DNA of 64,000 nt. Source: Pseudomonadota bacterium (GTDB lineage: Bacteria; Pseudomonadota; Gammaproteobacteria; Burkholderiales; Gallionellaceae). The translations under genes and the position numbers were made by a program. Shown piece by piece: positions 54,301 to 63,834 of this stretch. The notes beneath the pieces were generated by a model, which saw nothing but the letters and a program-made list of their open reading frames with translations, made no database searches and was not told where the DNA came from. Each line of letters starts with the position of its first letter. The first letter of the stretch is position 1. The DNA is taken from the NCBI GenBank assembly GCA_021787435.1, contig JAJYLY010000001.1:62001-126000 (forward strand). The letters run 5' to 3'.

Positions 54301-55245
54301 TTATTCAAGAACGCTGCCAGAAATTTGCTTGCTAGGTTTGGGTAAATTCTTACGGGGAAAGGCAATCTCAAGAATTACTTTTGCTTCAGCTTGTTCCTTT
54401 TTTAGCTTTGCTATTGCGGCGGCATCTGCTTGTTGCTTTTTTTGCAGCTCTGCCATTTGCTGTGCTTGTTGTTCTGATTCTTGTTTTGATTGTGCTTCTG
54501 CTTGCTCATCAATAGCCGTGAGTTTTTCTTCTGTAAATTGAGGCGTGTCATTTGTAGGGTGATCAAGTTTTTCCAGTATCTCGGATTGCAGTCGCTTTTT
54601 TTCTGCCTGAGCTTTTAAAGCATTATCACGTTTTTGAGCTTGACGTTTTTTGGCAACTCTGGCCTCATTCTCTTTTCTGGTATTGTTATCGTCCCACCAT
54701 ACCCAAATTAAGTAGGACACAAGTAACAGCGCAATGCAGGCTAATGCAATTTCGATCTGAAATACCCAGGTTGCAAGCCACCATTCTGTAGCTTCAGTGC
54801 GGTAGCCGTATGTCCAAGATAGTGAGTCAAGCATGACTGTCGGCATGTTTTTATACCAAGGGTTCTTTGGCAGAGGAATGGATTTTTCTGTGGGCAGAAT
54901 TTTTGAAATTTCGTGTTGACCAACCCACACGACAATGAATTGGCAAAGCTTGCTGCTTATATCATTCAGACATGAAGAATAAGATATTGATATATCAATT
55001 AAGTCAGCGGCAACAATGGCGCATTTATCCTGGTAATTTCCTGCACTACATATTTTAGAAGCTGTAACTAAGTTATCTAGTGGAATGCCGTCGCTCCAGT
55101 CTTGGTTTATTGTTTTATCAAGAAAGGCGTTGTTTTTTTCGATTTGTTTCTCATCGTCCGATGAGCATCCAGACAAGCAAATAGCTGGGATAATCAGAAC
55201 AACAATCAGACGAAATATCAGACGTTGGATCAACTGCATAATCAA
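54301..55245 (-). CDS. lipoprotein with transmembrane helix and coiled-coil tail
   Basis: 314 residues. Signal region followed by lipobox ICLSGC (Cys27); an extracytoplasmic part (28-160) with five further Cys; a TM helix at about 162-184 (IALACIALLLVSYLIWVWW); then a charged Gln/Lys/Glu-rich coiled coil (about 190-300). Lipidation plus a TM helix would anchor it twice. Its start overlaps the end of the nuclease-like gene by 4 bases (ATGA), so the two are coupled. I do not recognise the family. Confidence 0.65.
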   Translation of the reverse strand: MIMQLIQRLIFRLIVVLIIPAICLSGCSSDDEKQIEKNNAFLDKTINQDWSDGIPLDNLVTASKICSAGNYQDKCAIVAADLIDISISYSSCLNDISSKLCQFIVVWVGQHEISKILPTEKSIPLPKNPWYKNMPTVMLDSLSWTYGYRTEATEWWLATWVFQIEIALACIALLLVSYLIWVWWDDNNTRKENEARVAKKRQAQKRDNALKAQAEKKRLQSEILEKLDHPTNDTPQFTEEKLTAIDEQAEAQSKQESEQQAQQMAELQKKQQADAAAIAKLKKEQAEAKVILEIAFPRKNLPKPSKQISGSVLE

Positions 55246-56054
55246 CGTTCCATCAAGTGAAAATCAACTTTAGTCATCAGCCAATTCGGCATAGGAATTG
55301 TTTCCCTAACTTCCCAGTGACTTCGAGCATTTTTTTGCCAGATACGAAGCTTGCATGATGGCTGCATTGCATCTTGATAACGTTTTATAAGGGCGGGACT
55401 GTCGCTCACGATAGAGAACCTGGAGCACCTTGCGATGCCGTTTTCATCCGATTTGAGCGCATGGATAATTTCAAATATAAATTTATCCAAATCTCGCCCC
55501 CACTTTCCAGACAATTCGATTTCGACTGCTATCCTTAAATCGTTTTTTAAATTCCATATAATGTCAGGCCGTTTGATGTTTAACTGATCTCCTGCCTTGG
55601 AAAACATCCGTTCGGTTTCGAAACTTTCAATGAGATTTGAATGTAATAAGTTAATCGTGGCGGCCTGCGTAATCAGGTTATGTCTGATTATTTTTTGATC
55701 TACTCGTTGCGGATCGATTTCAGCGTAGCGATACTGCTGGAGTGCGTGATATTCGGCGAACTCCAAACCTTGTTTTGATAAAGTAAAGAATTTTGCGGGT
55801 GTACCGGATGCGGCCTTCGTTGCAGTCAGCCAGCCTGTTTCAACTAACCTCTTTCCGTATCCGGCTGAGGTACGATTTAACAGAGATTGAATAATGCCTG
55901 GGGACGTAAAGCCCCAAAGGTATATCCAACTGATTACCTCCAGCCTATTTTCCTCAGCAAGTTTTTGAGGGTTTTTGCCTGTTTTGGCAAGAGCTGATCT
56001 GGCAGTGGAAAGTCGTGATTCCATCTCTGTTATCGAATGTATTTTTTCACTCAT
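55242..56054 (-). CDS. winged-helix plus PD-(D/E)XK-nuclease-like island protein, copy B
   Basis: 270 residues, homologous in order to the island A protein at 38243: wHTH (LEVISWIYLWGFTSPGIIQS, RTSAGYGKRLVETGWLTA), then NIKRPDIIWNLKNDLRIAV with EIELSGKWGRDLDKFIFEI, and FSIVSDSPALIKRYQDAM. D, ExE and K positions are those of a PD-(D/E)XK-like core. Overlaps its small partner gene by one base (TAATG) and the lipoprotein by four, giving a three-gene operon. Confidence 0.6.
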   Translation of the reverse strand: MSEKIHSITEMESRLSTARSALAKTGKNPQKLAEENRLEVISWIYLWGFTSPGIIQSLLNRTSAGYGKRLVETGWLTATKAASGTPAKFFTLSKQGLEFAEYHALQQYRYAEIDPQRVDQKIIRHNLITQAATINLLHSNLIESFETERMFSKAGDQLNIKRPDIIWNLKNDLRIAVEIELSGKWGRDLDKFIFEIIHALKSDENGIARCSRFSIVSDSPALIKRYQDAMQPSCKLRIWQKNARSHWEVRETIPMPNWLMTKVDFHLMER

Positions 56055-56386
56055 TATTTTTCCCCATGCTCTTTGAAATCGGGATTCTGTGTAATTTCCA
56101 CCGTGGCGCCGGAGGCGCGATCTTGCTTTCTGCTAAACATGGGTTTGCTGTTCCGCAAGCGGGAGCGATGCGGGGTTTCAGCATATATTCGAAGTTCCAT
56201 CAGCTCATATCCTTCAAGCCAATCAATTAATCCGCGTAGCCCAACTTGTTCATCTTGAGAAAGTTTTGAAATCGAATCGATAACCATCGAATAAAAGTTT
56301 TCACCTTCGAATCTCATGCCAGATTGCCGCAAAAAGCGAGCAGCTATTCGAAGCCGGTGTTTTCCTCTTTCTGAAATGAATTGCAT
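56054..56386 (-). CDS. small partner protein of the island module, copy B
   Basis: 110 residues from ATG 56386, chosen by alignment with the island A protein (MQFISERGKHRLRIAA against MEIYSDEQKHKLRIAA) and because the conserved upstream motif is then equidistant. An ATG at 56425 is in frame. Core: RFLRQSGMRFEGENFYSMVI, GLRGLIDWLEGYELM; basic tail with PMFSRKQDRAS. Helical, cytoplasmic, unknown family. Confidence 0.6.
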   Translation of the reverse strand: MQFISERGKHRLRIAARFLRQSGMRFEGENFYSMVIDSISKLSQDEQVGLRGLIDWLEGYELMELRIYAETPHRSRLRNSKPMFSRKQDRASGATVEITQNPDFKEHGEK

Positions 56387-56497
56387 TTTTGTACTTGCTG
56401 TCGATTTGAAACAAGTATTAACCACAATAAATGCTTTGTAAACATCGTGTTATATATTTAAAATGCTTGGAAAAATCTTCCCCAAAAGGGGATGTTG

Positions 56498-56513
56498 TGC
56501 AGAAAATAAGAAT
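56498..56513 (-). promoter_or_regulatory. conserved upstream motif, copy B
   Basis: Same 16 bases as at 40169 (TGCAGAAAATAAGAAT), 112 bases before the start of the homologous gene. A GGGG/CCCC hairpin (CCCCAAAAGGGG) lies between the motif and the gene. Confidence 0.5.
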
Positions 56514-56759
56514 GGGTATAAATTGCAGATAATAAATTTATCAATCTAATTTGATGGAAATAAATATTTTTGAATTGAGTCGGCAGACCGAGAAAATATT
56601 TTTCGGTAGTTGCAAAAATACAACAGTTTTTTTGAAAAATATTTTGTGGATGTGAGTTTTTCTTGTTGATACGAAAAATTACAGGTTCTGATTGTTGCCC
56701 ATCACCGATGGATCAGACTGACAATCAGACCATCGTGATGCCTTCAAACATGAAAAGGC

Positions 56760-57250
56760 CATGTTTTGCGCACATAAATTTTCACCATCAAGCCGCCCTT
56801 CGGCCGATCCACTGTCGTGGATTTCGCTTGATTTACAAGGCTGGACGCCTTGTATGCATATTTCTGTTTGCCTTTCGGAACTACGTTCCTCCAGCGGACA
56901 AATGAAGCCTGTCCTCGGGGGCGCCTCGCAAAGCGCGGCTACCCGCTGCGCAGGCAGCGTTGCGACTTGTCTGCGACATTCTCAACTTGGTGCAGCTTAC
57001 GCAGCACTCGGTCTGGACGACCGACCTACCCAGCGGGTAGCCGCGCTTCGCTTTGGCGCCGAGGTTGCACCTCCCAACATCGACCACTCGCTAGGGCTCG
57101 TTTTCGTACGCGTTCGCGTACTCATTCGATGTCGGCTCCCACCGCCATAATCCAACCTGCTGGGGCAGGTGTGTCTTATGGGCTGCGCGCTGGATGCGCT
57201 TGCCCACCCACATGTGTGGGTGGCTTCCAATAGGTCGCAAGCGAAAACCC
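56760..57250. ncRNA. large structured non-coding element, copy B (candidate RNA)
   Basis: No gene in about 490 bases, but many stems: GCCGCCCTTCGGC-type, ATCCACTGTCGTGGAT, ACAAGGCTGGACGCCTTGT, a 28-30 base inverted pair (56921-56948 with 57031-57060, core GCGCGGCTACCCGCTG/CAGCGGGTAGCCGCGC), CCTGCTGGGGCAGG at 57156-57169, and CACCCACATGTGTGGGTG. Shares core sequence and spacing with 39240-39735. Located between the Sel1 gene and the small partner gene, a different place from copy A. Confidence 0.45.
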
Positions 57251-57258
57251 TCGCTTCA

Positions 57259-58380
57259 TCAGTGATGTCGTGAAAGATAATGATCCAATATCGCGAGTGT
57301 ATTTCCTTGCGCAGCCAGCTGCCGGGTCAAAGACTGCCCGGCCTGTATTTGGCCGGGTGTCATTTCTTTGATCAGAATATCTCTGTTACTAATGGCATTG
57401 TTGTTGGATGGGTCGATGGAAGCGGACAGATTGTAGAGGGCATAGGCAACTACATGGTTTTGCGGCACACCTCGGCCATTTTCGTACATCCATCCAAGGT
57501 TGCTTATCTCATCAGCACCAAACCTAAATCTAATAGCTTTTCTGAACCACATTACTGCTTGACTGTCATCCTGCGGCACACCTTTACCATTGACGTACAT
57601 CAGTCCTAGGTTGTTTTGCGCAGTTTCATGCCCATGTTCAGCTGCCATTCTGTACCACACTGCCGCTTGGCGGTAATCTTGCGGCACGCCTTTTCCATCC
57701 TCGTACATCAGGCCAAGGTAGAATTGCGCATCAGGAGGTTCCTCATTGGCTACATCCTGATAGGCTTGTTTGAGGTAGCCTTTAGAAAAAGGAAGTCCAT
57801 GTTCGGCTACTTTTTGGAACCACATTGCCGCTTGGCTATAGTCCTGCGGCACGTTTTTGCCATCGTAGTACATCATTCCTAAGCGATATTGCGCAATAAT
57901 ATATCCTTGATCGGCTGCCTTTTTGAACCACGCCAACGCTTTGGAAATGTCCTTCGACACACCTTGACCATTTTCGTACATCCTCCCGAGGTTATCTTGC
58001 GCAACATCATTCCCCTGCTCAGCAGCCTTTCTGTACCACGTTACAGCTTGTCTGTAGTCTTGCGGCACGCCTTGGCCATCCTCGTACATCCATCCGAAGC
58101 TGGATTGAGCATCGGCATTTCCCTGGTCGGCCGCCTTTTTGAGCCAATTCGCCGCTTGATCTTGGTCCGGCAGCATCCCTTTGCCGTCCTCGTACATCAC
58201 CCCAAGGTCGAATTGCGCACGGGCCTCTCCCTGTTCAGCCAATGGCTTGAATTCCTTTAGCGCAGTTTTAAAATCGCCTCGTTTCGCCGCTACTACCCCC
58301 TCATTAAAACCCGCTTGGCTCGAAATGGAAGCCGTCATCAAAACCAGCCAAGCCGATACCACAAGTAATACTTTTCGCAT
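57259..58380 (-). CDS. secreted Sel1-repeat protein
   Basis: 373 residues. Signal peptide (LLVVSAWLVLMTASISSQA), then about seven Sel1-like (TPR-type) repeats with consensus DAQ..LG.MYEDGKGVPQDY.QA..W+.KAAEQG. Repeats form a solenoid for protein-protein contact. Exported to the periplasm or outer membrane. Role in the island is unknown. GAGGG before ATG 58380. Confidence 0.9.
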   Translation of the reverse strand: MRKVLLVVSAWLVLMTASISSQAGFNEGVVAAKRGDFKTALKEFKPLAEQGEARAQFDLGVMYEDGKGMLPDQDQAANWLKKAADQGNADAQSSFGWMYEDGQGVPQDYRQAVTWYRKAAEQGNDVAQDNLGRMYENGQGVSKDISKALAWFKKAADQGYIIAQYRLGMMYYDGKNVPQDYSQAAMWFQKVAEHGLPFSKGYLKQAYQDVANEEPPDAQFYLGLMYEDGKGVPQDYRQAAVWYRMAAEHGHETAQNNLGLMYVNGKGVPQDDSQAVMWFRKAIRFRFGADEISNLGWMYENGRGVPQNHVVAYALYNLSASIDPSNNNAISNRDILIKEMTPGQIQAGQSLTRQLAAQGNTLAILDHYLSRHH

Positions 58381-58444
58381 TTTCGCAACCCTCTATTGAT
58401 CCAGCTACTTTATCCGTGAATCATGCAGCATATTTTACTAATAG

Positions 58445-58525
58445 TGAATCGCCCCAAGATTTGAGGAGGCTCTAATTCCTGAGAGAATAGAGCCATGAAG
58501 AAGTCGAAATCAAATAAACTCTCCC
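58445..58525 (+). mobile_element. left end of an IS3-family element related to the one at 20567
   Basis: TGAATCGCCCC, TGAGGAGGCTCTA and TAGAGCCATGAAGAAGTC match the left end and orfA start of the element at 20567, including the hairpin before ATG. Similarity fades after about 12 codons; no transposase follows. A solo IS end left by deletion. Confidence 0.75.
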
Positions 58526-58543
58526 TTGGCCTGTTCCCCAGTT

Positions 58544-58864
58544 TCAGAGCCATGAGGCAACGCCCGCATGATGCGAGCATGTACCTCTGCGATGTTGGCT
58601 AAATGAATATGTACCATCGCGGCATTGAGCTGTTGCGCCACTAGGAATTGCACCTGACTTGGAATGCGCTGGCGAATGTACCACAACACCATTTTCGTTA
58701 ATGTAATGTTGATGTTCTTGCAGGTCATTCTCGTTTGGCTTTGCCAGAATCGCAAAACCACTTTGTTCCTCTGAAAAGTTTTTGGCTAGACCAAATATTG
58801 GGTATGCGAGCAGAAATGTTGTAAGAATGGAAACTGCCAGCTTCTTGACAAAGGTCACAATCAT
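58544..58864 (-). CDS. small secreted DUF3761 protein
   Basis: 106 residues. Signal peptide (LAVSILTTFLLAYPIFGLA) and a C-terminal DUF3761 motif: GATAQCRDGTYSFSQHRRG then TCSHHAGVASWL, with two Cys and His residues. Function of the family is unknown. Ends 18 bp from the IS remnant. Start ATG 58864 has a weak ribosome site. Confidence 0.8.
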   Translation of the reverse strand: MIVTFVKKLAVSILTTFLLAYPIFGLAKNFSEEQSGFAILAKPNENDLQEHQHYINENGVVVHSPAHSKSGAIPSGATAQCRDGTYSFSQHRRGTCSHHAGVASWL

Positions 58865-59423
58865 CTTGAATTTCCATGGGATTTTCGGATGGCGGATTTT
58901 TTGAATAAATTTGTTTTTGAACTACTGTTTACCGCCACATTACCGACGCAGTATAGCGCAACCAGTAATGGCAGAAATGGCCGAGAAGTGTGCCCTCCTT
59001 GAAATTTTCTTGGCGGTCTGCTTCGGGTCGGTTGTGTGAGTTCGCCAGTGTCCGCAATCCTGCAGCTCAGTTTTTTGCGTCCGAGAATATTTTCATTGCG
59101 CTAAAGCAGTCGTTGGTCAATTCACCCAATCGAGACACAGGAGTCGGTGGCGAATGTCCGCAATCCGGCAAGCAATTCAGCGGGACGAATTTCTCCGCAC
59201 TAGAATGCTGCCCTTCGATTTTTTCAGAAGCAGACTGTCAGTGCCTTAGAGTTTTATCGCGCAACGTCCCTTTGTGTTTGCGCCATCGGCTAAGCAACCC
59301 AAACCGCGAACAGGCCGACGGTAGCGATGTGACCACGGCCAACACCAGCGCGATGAGCAACACGCGCACTCTCCGGCACGCCAGTCGCGGCGCAGAAAAT
59401 TGAGAGAGAGAGGCGAAGGAGGT
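58865..59423. other. intergenic, no gene recognised
   Basis: 560 bases. A phrase GTCCGCAATCC occurs twice about 110 bases apart with similar surroundings (GAGTTCGCCAG/GGTGGCGAAT), suggesting a degenerate duplication. No supported ORF or RNA. Confidence 0.45.
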
Positions 59424-62400
59424 TCATTTTTCTTTCACCCGCCAAATCCAACCGGGCAATGCTTCCAGCCGCGCTTTACGCTCAGGTGACAGATTGTCTT
59501 TTGCTTTTCGTTGGCTAGCTACCCAGTTGCCAAGTCGATATCCATCTGACGTTGTGCAATCAAAAGAAACCTTGATATGCCCCTCCATCTCAGCGAATTT
59601 TTTGAGATGGCGAAATCCTTTTTCCCACATGTCTGACCTAACATCCCAACTCCAACCGGGTAGTGCCTCCAATCGTGCTTTGCATTCTAATGACAGCCTA
59701 TTTTTTGTTGCTCGTTGCCGCCCTATCCAGCCACCAAGTCGAAAACCATCTACCGTGGAATAACCGTGAAGTCCCGTGGCGTGCCCCTCTCGATCTACGA
59801 ATTCCTTGAGATGGAAAAATCCTTCTTCCCATCTATCTGACAAAGCATCCCAACTCCAGCCGGGCAAGGCTTCAAGCCGGGCTTTGCGATCCTGTGACAT
59901 GCCGTCTTTTGTCGTGCGTTGGTTATATACCCAGTTGCCAATTCTATATCCATCTGCCATTTTGTAACTGTAAGAGACCTTGGCATGCCCTTCTCTATCC
60001 ACAAATTCCTTGAGATAGCGATATCCTTCGTCCCAATCATCTGCACGAGTATCCCAACTCCAACCGGGCAGCATTTCCAGCCGCGCTTTTCGCTCCGCTG
60101 ACATGGTATCTTTTGTTGTTCGTTGCTTGCCTACCCACTTACCGAGCGGATATTCATCTGCCATTTTGTAATCGCGAGGCACTCTGGCATACCCCTCCCG
60201 ATCTGCAAATTCCTTGAGATAGCAAAATCCTTCGTCCCAATTGTCTGCACGAGCATCCCAACTCCATCCGGGTAATGTTTCGAGCCGCGCTTTGCGCTCC
60301 GCTGACAACCTATTTTTCGTTGCTCGTTGCCTAGTTACCCAGAGATCGAGTCGATATCCATCTGCGGTGATAAAAGAGCGTAGAACTCTGGCATGCCCCT
60401 CTCGAATTGCGAATTCCTTGAGGTAGCGAAATCCTTCTTCCCACATATCTGACAAAACATCCCAGCTCCAACCAGACAATGTTTCCAACCGTGCCTGACG
60501 TTCTGCTGACAGGTTAATTTTTTGTGTTCGTTGCTTGCCAACCCACTTCCCAAGCTGATATCCATCTGCCGATTTGTATTCGTCTGGAACCCTAGCATGC
60601 CCCTCTCGCCCCACAAATTGCTCAAGCAACCCAAACCAGAAGCTCCAAGGCGCAGTAATTTGCTCAATCAGGTAAGTGCGCAGTGCGCTGCCGAAATTCG
60701 CATCGACTGTGACAGGCAGGTCAATGGTAATTTTATTCAGATCTTTTGTATTGAAACCTGAACTCGACTTTCTCCCCAACTCCGTTCTGATCTGATCCAG
60801 TTCGCAAGCCAGCACATCGTCGTGCGCCTTCAACGCATTCAGCACATCCCAAACAGGCTTGAAATTGCTGGCTTCAATCGTGCCCTCTGCATTTTGTCCG
60901 GCGGCGATAAACACCGGCAATACAATCGTGCCGACCTTCTTGTCCGGACTCAGGCGAATGGCGCGGCCCACGGCCTGGATGATGTCCACCTGACTGCTGC
61001 GCGGGTCTATGAACGCCACGCCATCGAGGGAGGGCACGTCCACGCCTTCGGAAAGGCAGCGCGCATTACTCAGCACGCCGCGTTCGTTTGCGCTCAGTGC
61101 TTTGAGTTGATCGAGCTTCGCCTTGCGTTTACTGGCGGGCATGTTGCCGGAGACGAAATCGGTGCGCAGGGTGCCGCTGGGGCGATGTTCGTCGCTGATC
61201 CATGCCATGATTTGGCGGATGTCGGTGGTAAACGCTTCGGCGCGATTGACGCGGCTATGGAAGCTGATGATGCGCTTGAGATCGTAATCCTTGATAGCTT
61301 TGAGCAGGCCGATCTGGGCGGCAAGCGATTCGCTGTCGGTCTCGATTCCCGTACCGGTGCTGACCAGTTCGCGCCGGGCGATCCACTGTGCGATGGTGGG
61401 ATCGTCCACGCCGATGATGACGACGCGGTAGTCGGTGAGCAGTTTGTCCTCGATGGCTTTGCCGAATGGCAGGGCATACAGCACCTCGCCAAACAGCGCG
61501 GCGTTATCCATGCCGACCACTTCGACTCCGCGATCTTCGGCAGCTTTATGGACGCTGCTGGTGTAGGTGCGCGGGGTGGCGGTGGCGAATAACCGCTTGG
61601 TGCTGCGTATCTGTGCGTTATCGAGAACGGCGGTGAAGTCGCTGCCGACCTTGCCCGCGCAACGGTGTGCTTCGTCCGCCACGACCAAATCGAACGCGGG
61701 GATGGTCTGATCGGCTTGGGCAGCGGCAATAATCGAGGAAGATTGGTAGGTGGAAAACACCACGCGGTTGCCTGCGCCGCCGAGAAAGCGTTTTACTTCC
61801 TCTGCATCTGAGGTGACGGGAAAGGCGAGGTCGGCCACGCTGTGGATGGCTTCGTCTTTGCCTCTTGTGCCGACAGTTTGATCTGAACAGACGCACAGTA
61901 CTTCAAACGGGGTGGCAGCGGCGAATGTCCATTCGCGTAGTAACTGGGACAGCAGCCCCAAGGAGGGAACGAGTACCAAGGTGCGCTGCGCATTGAGGGC
62001 TTCCTTGATCCACAGCGTAACGTAAGTTTTGCCCGTGCCGCAGGCCATGATGAGTTGGCCTCGATCGGCGGTTTGCAGGCATTGCACCACGGCGGTTCGT
62101 GCTTCGTTCTGGTGGTCGCGCGGTGCGGGTGGTGCTTTGCGTTTGGCTTGCGGCAGTGCGGCAAAGTTGGCCGGATATTCCAGCGCAGATTTATCGAAGT
62201 CGGACAGCAGAAAACGGATGACGGGTTTGTCTTGTGCATCGCAGACTTGCTTGGCGTTGTTGCCGATACGGTCGGTGGTGGCGATCAGCAGGCGGTGCTG
62301 GATGAACGGTCTGTTCGATTCGCTGAGGAATTTATCGACATCGTGTTTGGTAATATCGTAGTCGGGCGAGTAGCACTTGGCTTGCACGGCCCAGTGGTCG

Positions 62401-62612
62401 CCGTTCTTGTGTTGAAACACCAGATCAATGCCGCAGTCCGCCCCCCAGCGTCCTGGCCATTCATCCCACAGCCACACTTGTTCAACTTGCGTAGCCCATT
62501 CAGGATCGGCCTTGAGAAACCATTTGACGAAGTGTTCGAACTGCTTGCCGCGCTTGAGCGGATCGGGGTCGAGGCTGCTGTAGAAATCGGAAAATTGACC
62601 AAGCATGGGCAT
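59424..62612 (-). CDS. nuclease-helicase with six Helicase-Associated repeats
   Basis: 1062 residues. N-terminal Mrr-like PD-(D/E)XK domain ([25 protein letters not shown]..QxK at about 60-80); SF2 helicase with [18 protein letters not shown] (about 185-200) and [14 protein letters not shown] (about 310), and HELICc motifs [14 protein letters not shown] and [14 protein letters not shown]. From about 655 to the end are six HA-domain repeats of about 68 residues (GxxxLKEFxxREGHAxV...DGYxLGxWVxxQRxxK...LSxERKARLExLPGWSWD). This HA array is typical of type ISP-like and phage-defence helicases, but no methylase domain or gene is present. Probably restricts DNA. Confidence 0.88.
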   Translation of the reverse strand: MPMLGQFSDFYSSLDPDPLKRGKQFEHFVKWFLKADPEWATQVEQVWLWDEWPGRWGADCGIDLVFQHKNGDHWAVQAKCYSPDYDITKHDVDKFLSESNRPFIQHRLLIATTDRIGNNAKQVCDAQDKPVIRFLLSDFDKSALEYPANFAALPQAKRKAPPAPRDHQNEARTAVVQCLQTADRGQLIMACGTGKTYVTLWIKEALNAQRTLVLVPSLGLLSQLLREWTFAAATPFEVLCVCSDQTVGTRGKDEAIHSVADLAFPVTSDAEEVKRFLGGAGNRVVFSTYQSSSIIAAAQADQTIPAFDLVVADEAHRCAGKVGSDFTAVLDNAQIRSTKRLFATATPRTYTSSVHKAAEDRGVEVVGMDNAALFGEVLYALPFGKAIEDKLLTDYRVVIIGVDDPTIAQWIARRELVSTGTGIETDSESLAAQIGLLKAIKDYDLKRIISFHSRVNRAEAFTTDIRQIMAWISDEHRPSGTLRTDFVSGNMPASKRKAKLDQLKALSANERGVLSNARCLSEGVDVPSLDGVAFIDPRSSQVDIIQAVGRAIRLSPDKKVGTIVLPVFIAAGQNAEGTIEASNFKPVWDVLNALKAHDDVLACELDQIRTELGRKSSSGFNTKDLNKITIDLPVTVDANFGSALRTYLIEQITAPWSFWFGLLEQFVGREGHARVPDEYKSADGYQLGKWVGKQRTQKINLSAERQARLETLSGWSWDVLSDMWEEGFRYLKEFAIREGHARVLRSFITADGYRLDLWVTRQRATKNRLSAERKARLETLPGWSWDARADNWDEGFCYLKEFADREGYARVPRDYKMADEYPLGKWVGKQRTTKDTMSAERKARLEMLPGWSWDTRADDWDEGYRYLKEFVDREGHAKVSYSYKMADGYRIGNWVYNQRTTKDGMSQDRKARLEALPGWSWDALSDRWEEGFFHLKEFVDREGHATGLHGYSTVDGFRLGGWIGRQRATKNRLSLECKARLEALPGWSWDVRSDMWEKGFRHLKKFAEMEGHIKVSFDCTTSDGYRLGNWVASQRKAKDNLSPERKARLEALPGWIWRVKEK

Positions 62613-63129
62613 AACGAATTTCTGAGCTCAAAAGCTGAATGTAAAGCTGGCCTAACTGAGTGTCAAATGAGAAAGCAAAGTTCAGCAATTGGCACCTTTG
62701 TTGCTGCTTACGACCGCCTGCTTTCTTGCTGGATATTTAACACCTCGACAGGCAGCAATTGGCACATTGTACTCGGTCAACTTCTCGAATTGCTTGCTCC
62801 GAAGCGGTCGCTCAAAGTTAATTGAGCCTAGACGGGCGTGACCGTCCGCATAGGCCGAGCAGTCCGCATAGGCGGTATGGCAGGTTTCAGAGTCCTGCAG
62901 CCGTTTGAATGGCATGAATTAGGGACGCCTGACGGGCCGGTTTAGGTTCTATCCTGCCGTTGCCATCCCAGTGACCACTGACAATCAGATGAGCAATCAG
63001 ATGAGCAATCAGAAGGGGAATCAAAATTTCTTATCACAGATCACTAGTCCCAACGTTATACAAATGATACGTCATAACGAGTTGAACAAACGAAGTTTAC
63101 ACAGAGTCGGGGTTATAAACAAAACGACT
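62613..63129. other. intergenic with short repeats, no gene recognised
   Basis: Upstream region of the nuclease-helicase. Contains two copies of GTCCGCATAGGC (about 62847-62873), two of AGCAATTGGCAC, and a 12-base tandem repeat ATGAGCAATCAG near 62990-63015. Open frame on the plus strand reaches back through here to 62971 but its first 53 codons have no family support. Confidence 0.5.
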
Positions 63130-63357
63130 ATGCGTGAGTATGATGACTTGTGTCTGGATTTGGTCGCTGAAATCAATGCCCAGGATATCAAGCGTATCCG
63201 TGAACATGTTCTCGTTAGCCAGCCTGTATTTGCTCGTTACCTTAATACCAGCGAATCTACTGTGCAGAAATGGGAGACGGGTCAGAAGAAGCCGAGCGGC
63301 ATGGCGCTAAGGTTGTTGCACATCGTTAAAAAGCACGGCCTCGAAGTGCTGGTGTGA
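63130..63357 (+). CDS. HTH antitoxin-like protein (HigA/NadS type), partner missing
   Basis: 75 residues from ATG 63130 (MREYDDLCLDLVAEINAQDI). HTH_3 domain: RIREHVLVSQPVFARYLNTS with ESTVQKWETGQKKPSG. This family is usually the antitoxin downstream of a RelE/HigB-type toxin; no toxin reading frame precedes it. A frame extends upstream to 62971 over repeats, but the family start fits 63130. Possibly a relic or a stand-alone regulator of island B. Confidence 0.75.
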   Translation: MREYDDLCLDLVAEINAQDIKRIREHVLVSQPVFARYLNTSESTVQKWETGQKKPSGMALRLLHIVKKHGLEVLV

Positions 63358-63489
63358 GTATTTTGCTGTCACCGATTTGTCACGTGGCACCGCCATTATG
63401 GAGCTAATCAGAGCTATTTTAGGCTAGTTTTCGATGATGCGGGCATCGTAAGCTATTGATTAATAAAGGTCGTATATTGCAGCTTCGTA

Positions 63490-63541
63490 CTACGAACCAA
63501 GGGGTCAGGAGTTCGAATCTCTTCGGGCGCACCAATAAATC
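63490..63541 (+). repeat. att repeat 3 (right end of island B)
   Basis: Third identical copy of the 52-bp tRNA-Arg 3' half. Preceding base differs from the tRNA as in repeat 2. Confidence 0.9.
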
Positions 63542-63542
63542 T

Positions 63543-63577
63543 ATGGGTTAGGTCAGTAATGATCTAGCCCATTTTTC
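63543..63577 (+). terminator. terminator after att repeat 3
   Basis: ATGGGTTAG pairs with CTAGCCCAT (one G:T wobble) followed by a T-run. Contains the stop of the integrase fragment. Confidence 0.7.
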
Positions 63578-63834
63578 TTTTGAAGGAACTTTGAAGGGAC
63601 TCTGCTTTTTCCCTGAACAGCATTTCCAGATTTGCGTTCGTCCGATTGCTTTCATCGGTGATCAGATTCAAGGCGTCCAGCAATTCACGCACCTGTGCCA
63701 CGCTGTAGTGCGATGTCATTGTTCCTCGACTGTGCCAGAGGATATCCGAGATCGTTTCCTCACGCACACCCGTTTCACGCAGTCGCATGCCAACTGTATG
63801 TCGCAGATCATGCACACGAACATCCTGTAGGCCC
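63564..63834 (-). pseudogene. integrase C-terminal fragment of a third element
   Basis: The last 90 codons are nearly identical to the island A integrase (LQDVRVHDLRHTVGMRLRETG, HSRGTMTSHYSVAQVREL to SFKRKMG). Identity ends abruptly at 63834, inside the GTAGGCCC shared block; upstream DNA is a glycine-rich repeat gene. Active-site Arg I and the N-terminal half are gone. Confidence 0.88.

Larger units (their letters stand above)
52924..63489. mobile_element. genomic island B, in tandem with island A
   Basis: Bounded by att repeats 2 and 3. Gene order from the left: integrase, excisionase-like, lipoprotein, winged-helix/nuclease-like gene, small partner, structured element, Sel1 and DUF3761 proteins, IS end, nuclease-helicase, HTH protein. 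Different integrase subfamily from island A but the same target. Confidence 0.83.

Noticed and set aside
60822..61592. 256-codon plus-strand frame opposite the nuclease-helicase
   Set aside because: Lies entirely over helicase motifs; no homology and no start signal.
62980..63025. CRISPR-like repeat array
   Set aside because: The 12-base ATGAGCAATCAG repeats are contiguous with no spacers and no cas genes are present in the window.
36809..63541. Integrative conjugative element
   Set aside because: No relaxase, type IV secretion or coupling protein genes are visible in either island.
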